In this document: positions 10,061 to 21,089 of the stretch, in pieces
How the letters are laid out: every line of letters begins with the position of its first letter
How positions within the stretch are numbered: position 1 is the first letter of the stretch
Assembly (NCBI GenBank): GCA_021234155.1
Contig: JAJEKV010000060.1
Location: forward strand, 8,208,323-8,272,322
Source of the DNA: Isoetes taiwanensis
Taxonomy: Eukaryota > Streptophyta > Lycopodiopsida > Isoetales > Isoetaceae
Direction: 5' to 3'
Length of the DNA stretch: 64,000 bases
Made by a program: the position numbers and the translations under genes
Notes under the pieces: model-generated
Told to the model about the DNA's origin: nothing
The model's database searches: none
The model's input: only the letters and a program-made list of their open reading frames with translations

Positions 10061-10880
10061 AAGAACATATATAGGTCAGATAATATTTAATATTAATTAA
10101 ATTTAGTAAATTAAAAAGAAAAAAATTAGAAAAAAAATGATTAAAATAAGTGGAAACAATTGAAAAAAAAGTATAGTAATTTGGCTTAATATTTTTCGTT
10201 GGCCCCACCATAGACATTTTTGGGATGATGTTTGGCCCCACCATAGAGTTTAGCTAAAGCACAGAAAGTTTTGGGATTAATAGCAAGTTTAGCTAAAGTC
10301 ATTCTGGCTAATAAGAAATATGCGATTAGTAATTTATTCCCTGGTTCTGCGGGATCATAGTTATTTACAATATCATGTATAAGAGGCAAAAGCCAGATCG
10401 CCTTTTTTTTAATTGAAAATGGTGTATTGTACTTATATATTTTAAATAATCACAAAAAGACTCGTATAGGGGTAGCCTAGAGTATTCAAAATAGGCTTCA
10501 CAAGCTAATCTGGGTCTCATACTCGATGGAGTAGTCATCCGAGTAAGTGGTCAATGGGCGCCTCTCAGTTTGGGATCCATCAAGCCGAGGTTCGGATGGC
10601 TCTCCAAACTTTGACGCTCCCTCATTGGCCCATCCCATGTCATCGGCTAAGGCTTGATTCATGTGCCCACTGCTTCATGTATCTCCTTCTTCGTTTAAGC
10701 TCGCCCATTCATGTTGTCATTGGGATCCCAAACCCTTCAAGTCTGGTGATTCATGTCCTCGTCGCCCTCTTGAACCATGTGAGTCTATTGCTGCACTACC
10801 TTTTAACCTGGGAAGTAATGAGAATGAGCAACTTTAAATACTGCAATCAAAGAAGTGTCTGATGCCTAATAAACATATTT
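10061..10880. other. Gene-free stretch (copy A)
   Basis: AT-rich, with a repeated GGCCCCACCATAGA motif (about 10200 and 10234) and a repeated GTTTAGCTAAAG motif (about 10248 and 10287). No gene recognised. The copy B counterpart is 55561-56377. Confidence 0.4.
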
Positions 10881-10882
10881 AC

Positions 10883-11309
10883 CTGTTGAAATCTCCCTCC
10901 AAGTTCCTTGCACCAGAAAAGTCTATCCCTGTCATATACTGATAGTCAAAGCCAAAGTCAACACACTGTCGATGGGGGTAAGAAATGAAAATTCTAGGGG
11001 AAGCTGCCTAACCGGTGCCGGTGTAAAAGAGGCAAAGTAGCTTGCACTTGTTCTCTCTCAGCGGGAGACATTTATTGCACTGAAGGCGGAGAGCCACAAA
11101 AACTACAAATATGACGCAAAAAACAAGCCATTTATCTGAAAAGAAAAAAAAAAAGGAAAAAAAAAAACTTTTATTACCCAAACTTGTTGTTGTTGTGACA
11201 GGTGGAGGATGGGTACCTGAAGCACATCGGCACCATTGTCCCTACCTCTTGGAATCATCCTCTTGTTTCCTCTAAACTCATCTCTTTCCTCTACACAGCA
11301 AAACTCCAT
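10883..11309 (-). other. Possible spliced gene fragment (copy A)
   Basis: On the minus strand, a possible first exon starts at 11309 (MEFCCVEERDEFRGNKR...). A second exon-like block ends with CVDFGFDYQ and DFSGARNLEGDFNR, just before a GT donor at 10881-10882 and after an acceptor-like CAG. Both blocks occur in copy B, where the second reads DYQDMPWIDFSG. The composition looks coding rather than transposon-like, but I do not recognise the family. Confidence 0.3.
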
Positions 11310-12690
11310 GCATAAACCTACATACCTAATTAGAGGGTAAAGCGTATAAATAAAATATACTTACCTTCACCTTTGCCATCCTCCTTAGGAGTGCTCTTAC
11401 AATTAATCGCGGAGATAATTATCAGGATATACCACCTAGGTCGAAATTATGGGAGAAACATTTGATAAGTATAAACTATTGAAGCAATAATATATGATGA
11501 ATTGCAGATTACATGTTCAAGTACTTACAAAATGTATAGGATTAATTCGCTCATCAGTTTGCATATGCCTATCTGGGTTGGTCTGTTCACATGTTTGATT
11601 GATAAGTATGTGCCTAATTTCCCTAAGCATCTCTGTCCTTACTGAGGTCATATACAAAAACCATACGTGCACAAACTAAATGCAACATGATACGACAATC
11701 TCAAACATGTATGCAAACCATAATCATTGCTTATAACACACTGAAACCCAATGTTCAATGCCTAGCACCCTATATTGCAGCTAATACCCTAGCAAAGTTT
11801 TGACTTCATATAATCAAACGCATATGTCACCCTCAAATCCTAAGGTTAACCATCCACCCTAAAAAGTTCTCCGCCCATATCATTGATCACTCTTAGTTAT
11901 TAAGACTTAACCTTTTGAACTTAAAACTTTGATGCCCCTAGATTCCAATGGTACTACTGTTCAACCTTAATTCTAATGCAATATTAGGTTTTAAAATGCT
12001 CTCTCATAACTCTGAGTTTCATAGCCTTAGTCCCTTCCAAATGGCATTTAGAGATGGACCAATGAAAAACGATTATAAAAACCTGCGTGCAAGAAGTAAA
12101 TGCAACATACGACAACCATAAATCATATGCAAACCATAATCATGAAGACCCTAAACCCCAATGTTCAACGACCGAAAATACCCTATGACAACTAATACCT
12201 TATCGATTATATGGTTTCATATAATCAAATTGCAAAGGGAGCGACATCAATGCGTGCATCTCTCTCTCTCCCTCCCTATCTCCCTCCCTCCCTCCATCTC
12301 TCTTAGGTTGGCCACATGCTTGCCAAAATACCCATCTCTCGCCCCATACTCTCGATCCCTATCGAATTGTAATGTATTTTTTGGGGAGGAGAGGAGAAGG
12401 TCGTTTCTCGGGGTCTAACAAAGATCCGTTAGGCCTCAAATTTTGGTTTCCCACCGGAGAACTACTCCATCGAATCATTCCGGTAGGGCAAGTTTTTGTG
12501 GGATAATTCCCCTCCAATTTTGAATCAGCCTCCAAAATGTGGGATATTTCTTCCCCTGTTCATGCTGGTAGGTAAGCTTTGTGGGATATTTCGTTTGCTG
12601 TGTCCTTTACATAGGGTTCCATTTGCCGGCCGTTCTATCATGGATCCAGTGATTCTCGGAATGATTGCCATGTTGTTGCATGCTCTTTTA
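11310..12690. other. Gene-free stretch left of the MITE (copy A)
   Basis: AT-rich with a short CT/CCCT-rich patch near 12260-12305. Open frames here are short and unsupported. The copy B counterpart is 56801-58188. Confidence 0.4.
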
Positions 12691-13226
12691 GAGGTAATTT
12701 GAGATCTCCTTTGTCCCCATAAGAATCCTCCAATAGAATGACTATCTACATCAAACTCAAAATTAATGGGATTAACAACTTCATTGTCTTTTTTCCCTAT
12801 AACTTTTGATCTACTCATGAAAATGTTTGGCTTTGTTGCATTAGATGCAGAATGAAAAGATCTTTCAAGTGATATATGGTTATGATGTATTTCAATACAA
12901 GCCATATGTGTTAACCTTAAAAAATATGGTTTTTTGTTCTTTTCTTATATATTTACATCCCAAAAGATATAATAATGTGTTGTCATTAGAAAGATCTTGA
13001 GGAGACGAATCCATTGCCACAAATAGTGTTCGAATCGGAGTTTTTGATCAAAAGTTATAGTAGAAAAATGACACTGCAAAAGTTAGTTAGAACTGCATTA
13101 ATTACTGCTGCCACATAATACTAGAATAAAATACACTGGAGCTCTTCTCTTATTGGACAGTTTAAAAAGCTGATGTGGCTTTTTAAGCATCCCTTAATGG
13201 GACAAAATGAGATCTCAAATTACCTC
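12691..13226. mobile_element. MITE with GAGGTAATTTGAGATCTC terminal repeats (copy A)
   Basis: Inverted terminal repeats of about 18 bp (GAGGTAATTTGAGATCTC) bound a 536-bp AT-rich sequence with no coding potential. The flanking dinucleotide is TA on both sides, which fits a Tc1/mariner-type target site. The same element lies at 58189-58739. The superfamily assignment is an inference. Confidence 0.6.
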
Positions 13227-13311
13227 TAATGAATCGGATTCGCATTCCAAAGGTTCTGCTTTGCGGCTTCTTGAGCTAAATGAGCTTGAAGACCCAATGA
13301 ATCAATGCAAT

Positions 13312-14223
13312 ATCTTCATCAATCACTGACTTCTTTCTGCCGTTGGTTTTCCACAAACTCGTGTTGATTGCATCTTTGCAGATCTAGGGCTGGAGGAATC
13401 GTGTTGTTACCGTGGGAGTTCGACCGCTTGGCATTTCATGCATTCTTGGGCTACCTGAATTATCTATGTTGACATTGACATTGGGAATGTCTTCAGTACT
13501 CTCAAAGTGGTCATCGAAAGTAGCAACAGATCCAACTGTCTCAAAGAAACTGTCAGAAAAAATAGTGTGCAAATCTGCAACCTCAAAAGCTTCATTTCCG
13601 AAATCCCCATCATCACCAGCCCCTGGAATGGGGTTATCAGATGTCACTCCATATTTTACTTCTTCCATTCTTTCATACCACTGCCAGCTTGAAGGCTCTG
13701 AACCCGTTTGACTAGAAGCCTCTTTCTCATCCTTGAATTTTGCATGTAGTTTATCCCATTTGTTCTTCAGTTGCCTAACTTCTACTAGTCCATCAACAAT
13801 TGGCTGTAATTTCACAAGAATTTCTCTCCACTGTGAATTAGAAAGATTCAGACTGCCATTAGTAACCAGTTTCATTTCATTGAGAAGATTCAGGAAGGTG
13901 GAAACACCCTGATCTGTCCATTGGATTGGAGCCTTCCTATTCTTTGTGTCAATTTGCTTGGGATTTTCTTTTTCTTGAACAACAAGAGCCATTGAATTAT
14001 CGGGCTGAGAAGAATCACTCACAGTACTGGGAGGTACTCGCTTGCATCTCCTTTCCTTTGGCTCTTTTGCTGTTACAATTGGCTCAGAATTTGTCTCCAA
14101 ATCCACATTCATTGAAATCTGCCCTGTCATCTTTCGTGTCTTCCTTGGAGCCATTTTCTCAATGCGAGGAGGCACAAAGGGTTTGCTGCTTGATGGCAGG
14201 GCAGATCTAGTTGCCTTAGACAT
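13312..14223 (-). CDS. Myb/SANT-like DNA-binding protein (copy A)
   Basis: Intronless minus-strand gene with ATG at 14223. The N-terminal 95 residues are basic and Ser/Pro-rich. Residues about 101-170 form a Myb/SANT-like domain (trihelix-type): a leading QWTDQ, an SQWREI helix and the RQLKNKWDKLHAKFK helix. The C-terminal half is acidic. The frame is lost near 13400, where copy B has several CTG/CAG triplets that are garbled here; by comparison the true stop lies at about 13312. The family includes L10-interacting MYB proteins and PIF/Harbinger ORF1-type proteins, and the sequence cannot decide between a host gene and a transposon-derived one. Predicted role: nuclear DNA binding. Confidence 0.68.
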
Positions 14224-14658
14224 TGGAGTCTATAGAAATCAAGCTAATCAACCAAGAAACAATACCTGCCGGGCTAGAATTTGATAACAGAACAATGTAA
14301 GATCGAATTCAAATGAATTAACAAGGATTGAAAGGGCTGAGAAATACCTCTAGACCGGAAATCAATAGCGCGGATGGAAGAATTAAGGGGAATTCAAGGA
14401 ATTGTACGGCATTGAAGACCAAGAAAGCGGGGAAAATGAAACCCCCAATTTCGATGAGGGAAAGTTTTCAATCATGAAATTCAAAGTGACATAATTTTAG
14501 GGGGTTGTTAAGTTAGTGGTTAATGGAAACGCTCCTAATGGCTGTTAGGGGCGAATCATCTCTCAAGGTGAGAGTTGAGTTTTTCCACTCTCACCATCTC
14601 TCATTATCTCTCACCTCTCGTATTCTCTCTCACCTACTCTAAGTCAACATGTGGCCAA

Positions 14659-14660
<2 letters not shown>
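14224..14660. other. Upstream region of the Myb/SANT gene (copy A)
   Basis: Presumed 5'UTR and promoter side of the minus-strand gene, becoming CT-rich toward 14580-14660. No defined promoter motif was recognised. The copy B counterpart is 59761-60195. Confidence 0.35.

Positions 14661-14662
<2 letters not shown>

Positions 14663-14741
<79 letters not shown>
14663..14741 (+). repeat. (CT)n microsatellite (copy A)
   Basis: About 39 dinucleotide units, uninterrupted. The copy B array at 60196-60267 is slightly shorter. Ser-Leu or Arg-Glu open frames across it are artefacts of the repeat. Confidence 0.95.
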
Positions 14742-14743
<2 letters not shown>

Positions 14744-14944
14744 CTCTCTCCTCTCATGATGTTGGGGATTCGGACATGATGCCACTTGAAGCCCGAAGCT
14801 ATATATTGCACATTAAAATATGTGGCAAAGGTCATTGAGATGGAAAATGATAGGCTCGAGATTAGCTATGGAACAAAGCAAGGTAAAAAGGCTGGTATGC
14901 ATGGAAAATGATAGATCCTACGGAAATGGCTTGGGAAATGGGGC

Positions 14945-15484
14945 ATGTCAATTGATAGTGTACCCAATGATCAAGCAGTATTACGGGAATGGGTGAAAAT
15001 TAATGTGCAACATAAAATGTGGAGTAATCCTGGAACAAAGATGAGCTTTTACAAGAAGGTAGTTAATCCCAATTTATGTGCAAATACCCCACCTTGCGGC
15101 AAAGTCTCATACAAGAAAAGGCATATGATATGCAGATTAAGGCTAAGTTCTCATCATTTGGGAGTAGAGGTTGGAAGATGGGGAATCTTCCAAGATCTGA
15201 GGCGTACATCAGAGTATGTGGAGATGATGAGATAGAGGATGAGAATCATTTGGTATTACATTGTCACCGCTACGAGAATCTTAGAGATCTCTATAGTATT
15301 CGGATAATATCTCTTTGCATGATTTCTTTGGAAAACGGTCCACACTATTGGAAATTTCTTAACAGATGTGATGAAGATGAGAGAATTATCCATTAAAAAT
15401 TATAGGCAAATGTTGGGCGACTATGAAAAGAAGAGAAGCGAGCCTAATGATGCCCCACTTGAGGGCATATTAGATGATATATGA
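14945..15484 (+). pseudogene. LINE C-terminal tail with zinc-binding motif, non-L1 type (copy A)
   Basis: Broken frames encode a segment RLRLSSHHLGVEVGRW followed by a CG..IEDE.H motif and a cysteine in LHC, the layout of the zinc-binding tail of many non-LTR reverse transcriptases. Copy B (60450-61002) preserves the end in one frame. Here CCTGCTTACCAG is read as CACCGCTACGAG. No reverse transcriptase core is present. This tail differs from the plant L1 zf-RVT tails at 7.6 and 36.2 kb. Confidence 0.5.
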
Positions 15485-15549
15485 TTGAGCAATATTATGC
15501 GTAGAATGTCTTGTCTTCTAGACCTGATAGTCTCATAGACATAATAAAC

Positions 15550-15705
<156 letters not shown>

Positions 15706-16339
15706 GGGCGGGCACACGTACCTCCTAAATGGTGTTAGTCACATTGCCTCACAGTACATGACTATTCATGCATCTGACGGATCGGTCAAGGCCAAGGATC
15801 CTGTCGATCGTCGGTCGTCAAAGGCTCAGCCAGAAGACCAAGCGGAGACCCACCTTGGACTAAGACCCACGCTGGCGTCAACAAAGAGGCGGCGCTCGGA
15901 CAAGTGGCTTGACCCATCACCACCGCCAGCGTCGGCGTGTTTCGAGGCTTTCAAAGAGCCACCGCCATTCCGTCAGGCCTTCTTCGAGTCGGCACCGAAA
16001 TCAATCAGGGTGTCTATATTGGGCCAAAGGCCATTGTACTATATATATGAGTAGAGCTAGCACATGAGTTTTGAGTCTTGTCTCATTTCAGTTTTCTCTC
16101 GATTTCGAGAGCTCATGTATCCTCATTGACATCAAGGAAGCTTATCATTGTGATCTCATTGTTCTCTTTTGTTTTCTTTTCCCTTTCCTTTGTTTTTCTT
16201 GCAAATCTCGCGTGACATAGCTCCCGGATTCTCCTGTTAGATCCAAGGGTCCTCACAGAGGGCTGTCTTGCAGGAGTTCCGAACCTGCACCCCAAACAGC
16301 CGCCGCTGCCGGGTCTGATCTTTCTTTTCTTTCCATCAT

Positions 16340-18620
16340 GTGCGCTTTCGGGTTTCACTCCCTCTGGAACTTCTTTGCCAAACGGCGGCTCGACTGGAGC
16401 GCCATCAACGACGCGAGGTTGTTCGGGATATGTATGATTCTGCTTATGACATTGAGGGTGGTCGTCTCCGCTCGCGAGCTCAATCGGCACCTCCTACCCT
16501 TCGTGCTCATTCTCGACCAGGGTCTCCCCCTGTGTGTCGTCATTGCTCACAACCGCAATCTCCACAACATACCCCTGTTCAGCCCACGCCTCACTATTTC
16601 CAGACTCCTGACAGCACCTATATCACTATTCCTTCAGGCCACACACCTCTTCCGTCACAACCTTCTTCACCTCCTGCTGGAATGGGCTACCATCATGTCA
16701 CCTTTGGCCCTTCCTACGTTCATGGCATTCCAACTTCTCCATCTTTTCAGCATGCTCTTCCTGTTTATCAAACCACGGATCTCAAGCCCAATGAGGACGG
16801 CTCTCAAGGCCCTTCCCCACCAGATGCTACTTTTTATGGACCACCAGGTTTTTCAGTCCCACCCCCTTGCACTCAGTCTCAGGCAGTACCACCTCTATAT
16901 GCTTCTACATATCCTCAATCAAATCCACCTGTCTATGCTCAAGTTCCGCCTTCATCTCCTACTCATAATTTGAAGCTGACTTATCCCACTTTTGGCAACA
17001 CTAAAGGCAAACCTCTGGATCAAAGTGCTTCGGCACACATGGAGGAATTTGAAGCCTTGGCCATTCTGAACGGTCATGCGCAGCCACAACTCAAATTTCA
17101 TATCTTTTCGACCACGCTCAGAGGCGCCCCTCATCAGTGGTTAATGGCCAATAAGAGTCACTGGAAACAAAGTTGGCAAGAAATGAAAACTGCCTTCCTG
17201 TCTCATTATGGCACCACGGACGATGATCAGTTACTCCTTAAGCAACTCAATGACCTTCAACAAGAGCCCACGGAGTCCGCACGGGATTTTGCGGACCGTC
17301 TTCACATTCTTGTCGATGAAACTCCGGGAGTACCCCACATAAAGCGGATCCTCGTCTGGTTTTACGCGGAGGGCCTTCCTCCCGCCATTAAGCCTCATGA
17401 CGAGAATACACCGCCCCAAGTCTCGGAGCGGGCCATTGAACCCCGGTCAATCCCTCCGATCACTTTCGGGTCAATGTTTCTTCTCGAGGTGTTGCTCTGC
17501 AGGAACTCCCTTTCATGCCCCCCGTCATGGTTCCTCAGAACTCTGTTCAACCTCAGCAAGCAAATCCACAACGCGCTCACATCTGGTGTACTATTTGTAA
17601 ATATCAAGGTCATCTGGCAAATGAATGCAACGCCTCCAATGGACCTCCTCATTGTAAAAGATGTAATATGTGCAATCATGCCACGGAAAAATGCACACGA
17701 TCTCATCCTACACCTTTTCGTAATAAAATGGTCTTTCAAGTCCAGACCACCCCTCAACAATAGCTGTCATATCAGCCTCAGCAATATCCAACTCAACAAC
17801 CGGCCAGATTATCAACAAAGAGGCAATCTCGGCAGCCACGAGGACAAGGCAACCGTCCTCCCTTTGATCCTTCAAAAGCTCAATGTTATCATTGTCATGA
17901 ATGGGGTCACACCACTACTGGCGTGTCCTCAAGCGCCTCAAGTTCAAGTTCAACTTCGGTGTTCGAATCAACGGAAACTACGGCCGCCTCTCACGGCTTA
18001 TCAACTCGGGTGGCCAATGAGAAACAGGGCCCTCGTCTGTTTTGAGAAAGCCTCCTCGACGCCCCTCAACAACGGCCCCTCGACAAAGCTGCGTCTACTT
18101 CAATCCTATGGATCAACAAGCTCGGGGAGGAGATTTATCGGGCTCTCAACCCTCATCCAACAGTCCAATTGGGTTGGTCTTGTCTCACGTCACACCACGG
18201 GCTTCCGCCCCTTTGACCATCATTCCTCATGACACACAACCCGCGCTTTTCTGTGTGGAACCGTCCCTCATGGCGATGAAAAAAAAGTTCACTTCATTTG
18301 GTCTTGATAAACTTATGCCTCCGCCATGCCTAAAGTGAGACAAAGTATTACGAAACTCATGCGGTACGCGGAAGGTCGCTCATTGGCAAATGTTCATGCC
18401 ATCCGCGAGAGCTCAGCGTCGTCAGGCACTACCGTCATCATCCACCAATGCACGCTCTCAGCCATATCCAAATATTGCTGCTGGGTCGAGCTTCTCAAAA
18501 GTTTTGACTTCTTTACCACGAGTCCCAACTCCGGTTGGACCTGCGGACCCCTTTTCCCATGTTCCCTTGGAACTTCGGAAGAACTTGCAAAGATCAAGAT
18601 TCCTTTGAGCTCGGCCACTA
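16340..18620 (+). CDS. Gag of Ty3 element I
   Basis: Capsid polyprotein. A long Pro/Ser-rich N-terminal region precedes the retrotransposon gag domain (about 17030-17390, with HWKQSWQEMKTAFLSHYG and ESARDFADRLH). Three CCHC zinc knuckles follow: CTICKYQGHLANEC, a modified CKRCNMCNHATEKC, and CYHCHEWGHT with its last Cys lost here but present in copy B. The frame shifts near 17400. A TAG at 17761-17763 stands where the run CAACAA.CTG suggests CAG. The region after 18000 is a low-conservation linker to protease. The first ATG in the good frame is at 16340. Particle assembly in the cytoplasm is the family role. Confidence 0.75.
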
Positions 18621-18674
18621 TTTTGAAACTTCGTCCGCTCTCAAAGATCGGTTACCTCTTCCCACGGTTACGGT

Positions 18675-19085
18675 TTGGGTACATTTGCGACTTCAACACC
18701 CACGGTGCATGCCACGGTGGGCAATCAACATATCAATCATGTCCAAATTGATGGTGGTAGTGCCGTCAATCTCATTACTGATAAACTCAGGAAGCAATTG
18801 GGCATTAAACAATTATACCGTGCCCCTTATGACATCAAATTGGCAAATGGCCATATCACGCGCCCTCAAGGCGTCACTCCTCTTCTCCACATCAGCATTG
18901 GTGATCTCAAATTCCCCTTGGAATTTGGTGTTTGGAAAGCAGGAGAAGATCCTAGTGATTATGAAATGCTGGTTGGACGACCTTTTCTCCGCCAGGCTAA
19001 GAGTATTCATTACTGGGCCACGGACCAACTTGTTATCACCGATGGCCATCTCAATGCCACAATGGATCACGAATCGGCCAATTGA
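18675..19085 (+). CDS. Aspartic protease of Ty3 element I
   Basis: Retropepsin-type domain that would process the Gag-Pol polyprotein. The active-site loop reads IDGGSAVNLI (Asp at 18750-18752), with Gly where Thr/Ser is usual; the same DGG form occurs in element II. The second hallmark, a MLVGRPFLR stretch near the end, is present. It is in a different frame from gag as read, probably because of sequence errors rather than programmed frameshifting. Confidence 0.75.
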   Translation: MGTFATSTPTVHATVGNQHINHVQIDGGSAVNLITDKLRKQLGIKQLYRAPYDIKLANGHITRPQGVTPLLHISIGDLKFPLEFGVWKAGEDPSDYEMLVGRPFLRQAKSIHYWATDQLVITDGHLNATMDHESAN

Positions 19086-19299
19086 TCTCTGTCGAGAATG
19101 CTGAACCTTCCATCTCCGACACTGACTCTGAAGAAGCCCAAAATATTTATCATGTTCAAGCTCCTCCAGTGGTCTACCTCTCTCCTCTTACCACGAGTAT
19201 CTTTGAGATCCACAGGGGTGACATGACGCCGACGTCGAGGACCGGGGCCGTAAGCGGCTCTCTTGGACCCTTACCTAGCTTCCTGCAATCGCATTCAAC

Positions 19300-20985
19300 G
19301 TCTTGATCATTTTTCTCGATCCACTTCCTTCCTCAGGAGCAGGTTGATGTTCATACCGTCATGAAGCAACCCTTGCTTGATGGCGCCGCCAGCCTTCTTT
19401 TTCTTCACGGCCATAACACGCCGCTCCTCCCGTCATGCTTCACCTCTCCTGCTCATCACGCTTCGGGACACGGAGGTTGTTCCTCACATTCAAACTCGTG
19501 AGGTGGAAGTCGGTGGACATTGGAAACAATCAACCCGTCCGCTTTAGTTGCTAAACTTCCACTTGACCTATAAAGCACGCTTGTGTGTTTGTGGCCGTTC
19601 AAGAAATTCAAACATATTTTAAACTTGGAGCTACAAAGACCTTCGAGGTATCAAAAAGAATTGGGGAACTCACCATTCCTACCAAATATGATGCAAGACC
19701 CATCTAGCAATGACAAGATGTGGCTCAACCCAAATTACCGCGGACCAGAATCAAGGTTTGAAATTGACAAACTCTTGGTCTGCGGGCCTGATTTATGAGG
19801 TCAAACATTCAATGGGTGAGCCCAATCGTCATAGCTCTCAAACACAATGGTAAGATCCGCATTTGCGTGGATTCTGAAAACTCAATCAAGCCCCGGGCGT
19901 GATCACTTTCCGCTTCCTTCAGCGACCCGGGGTTCTTGAAGAAGTTGCTAGTCATGAGATGTACTCTTTCATGGATGGTTTTTCTCGGTACAATCAAATT
20001 TCTATCAAGCAAGAAGATCAACTCAAAACTACCTTCACCACCCAGGTAAGTCACTTTTGCCTACAAGGTGGTCCCTTTTGGGTTGTCAAACTCTCCTTCA
20101 ACTTTTCAGCATCATGCTCTCCGAGTCTTTCCACGACTTTATGAAGGATAAACCTTTTCTTCAGATCTTTCAAGATGACTTTTCTGCCCTCTGACTCCAT
20201 GGATGATCACTTGGACAAATTGGAGCTTGTTTTTCAAAAAATGTGATGAATACGGCATTAGTCTCAATCACGAGAAGTGCACCTTCTGCGTCACCTCGGG
20301 CGTTACGTTGGGTCATGTGGTCGTTAAAAAGAAGGCATCACCACGGATCCCGCTAAAATCGGGCCGTGCCTAAAAGCTCAAGCACCGCCGTCTAATATCA
20401 AAGAGACACGCTCTTTCACGGGTAAGGTAAATTACTATTCCACCTTCATTCCTGGACTTGCAGCTATAGCTGACCCCATTCATAAACTCACGGGTGATGA
20501 ATCCACTTGGGCTTGGAATTCCCAAGCGGAAGCTGCTTTTCGGCTTGAAGTCGTTACTTACTCGAGCCCCTGGTCCTTGTTCTGCTCAATGGGGCCAGGC
20601 CTTTCCATGTTCATGTTGATGTTTCTACCTTTGCCATTGGTGTTGTTATCTCTCGGCCTATGATGAAACCCACGGATAAACCAATCCGCTATGCCGGTAG
20701 GAAACCAAATCCTGGCGGCGCCAACTACTCTGCCATCGAACGGAAGCCTTGGGCTTAGTCTTTTTGTGTCCAACGTTTCCGACATTATTTGCTTGGGAAG
20801 CGGATCAAGTTCTTTGTTGATCATCAAGCTCTTCTTTATTTGATCAACAAAGCCACGCCTGGTGGTAGAATTGCTCGTTGGGTCCTCCTTCGACAAGAGT
20901 TCGCTCCCTTCGAAATTGTTCATAAGGCAGGCAAATCTCATGTGGTGCCTGATTATCTTTCACGCATCCACCACGGATGATCCGT
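19300..20985 (+). pseudogene. Reverse transcriptase and RNase H of Ty3 element I
   Basis: Recognisable but frame-broken. A segment about 19720-19900 carries the RT entry motif (SPIVIAL...GKIRICVD). At 19960-20040 the SFMDGFSRYNQI motif holds the first catalytic Asp. At about 20168-20182 FQDDF is the second catalytic pair (F in place of Y). RNase H and connection sequences follow, ending with FFVDHQALLYLINKATPGG and a DYLSRI motif at about 20965. At least six frame changes separate these blocks. 19085-19700 is a poorly conserved linker with short frames. Confidence 0.7.
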
Positions 20986-21089
20986 CCACGGTGTTTGGAT
21001 ACCTTTCCAGGGCGGCTCAATTGTTCACGGTCGTCACGCCCCCATTGGTTTCACCACTTTTCAGCAATATCTTCTCCGGTGCTCTTCCT

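Noticed and set aside
10554-10862. 102-codon plus-strand ORF
   Set aside because: Hydrophobic low-complexity text, frame lost in copy B, no family resemblance.
12525-12905. Minus-strand 126-codon ORF at the MITE
   Set aside because: It spans the MITE edge, has no domain, and is broken in copy B.
14575-14838. Ser-Leu and Arg-Glu repeat proteins
   Set aside because: These frames are translations of the (CT)n microsatellite. The same applies to 15421-15738, 60172-60363 and 60942-61282.
15733-16300. Complete LTR pair for element I
   Set aside because: No second copy of this sequence downstream in the window; the 3' end was displaced by element II, so the LTR limits remain a guess.
16113-16490. 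Minus-strand ORF across the gag start
   Set aside because: Antisense of the well-supported gag frame and 5' region; not kept consistently between copies.
18813-19070. Minus-strand ORF over the protease
   Set aside because: Mirror of the protease coding sequence without its own support.
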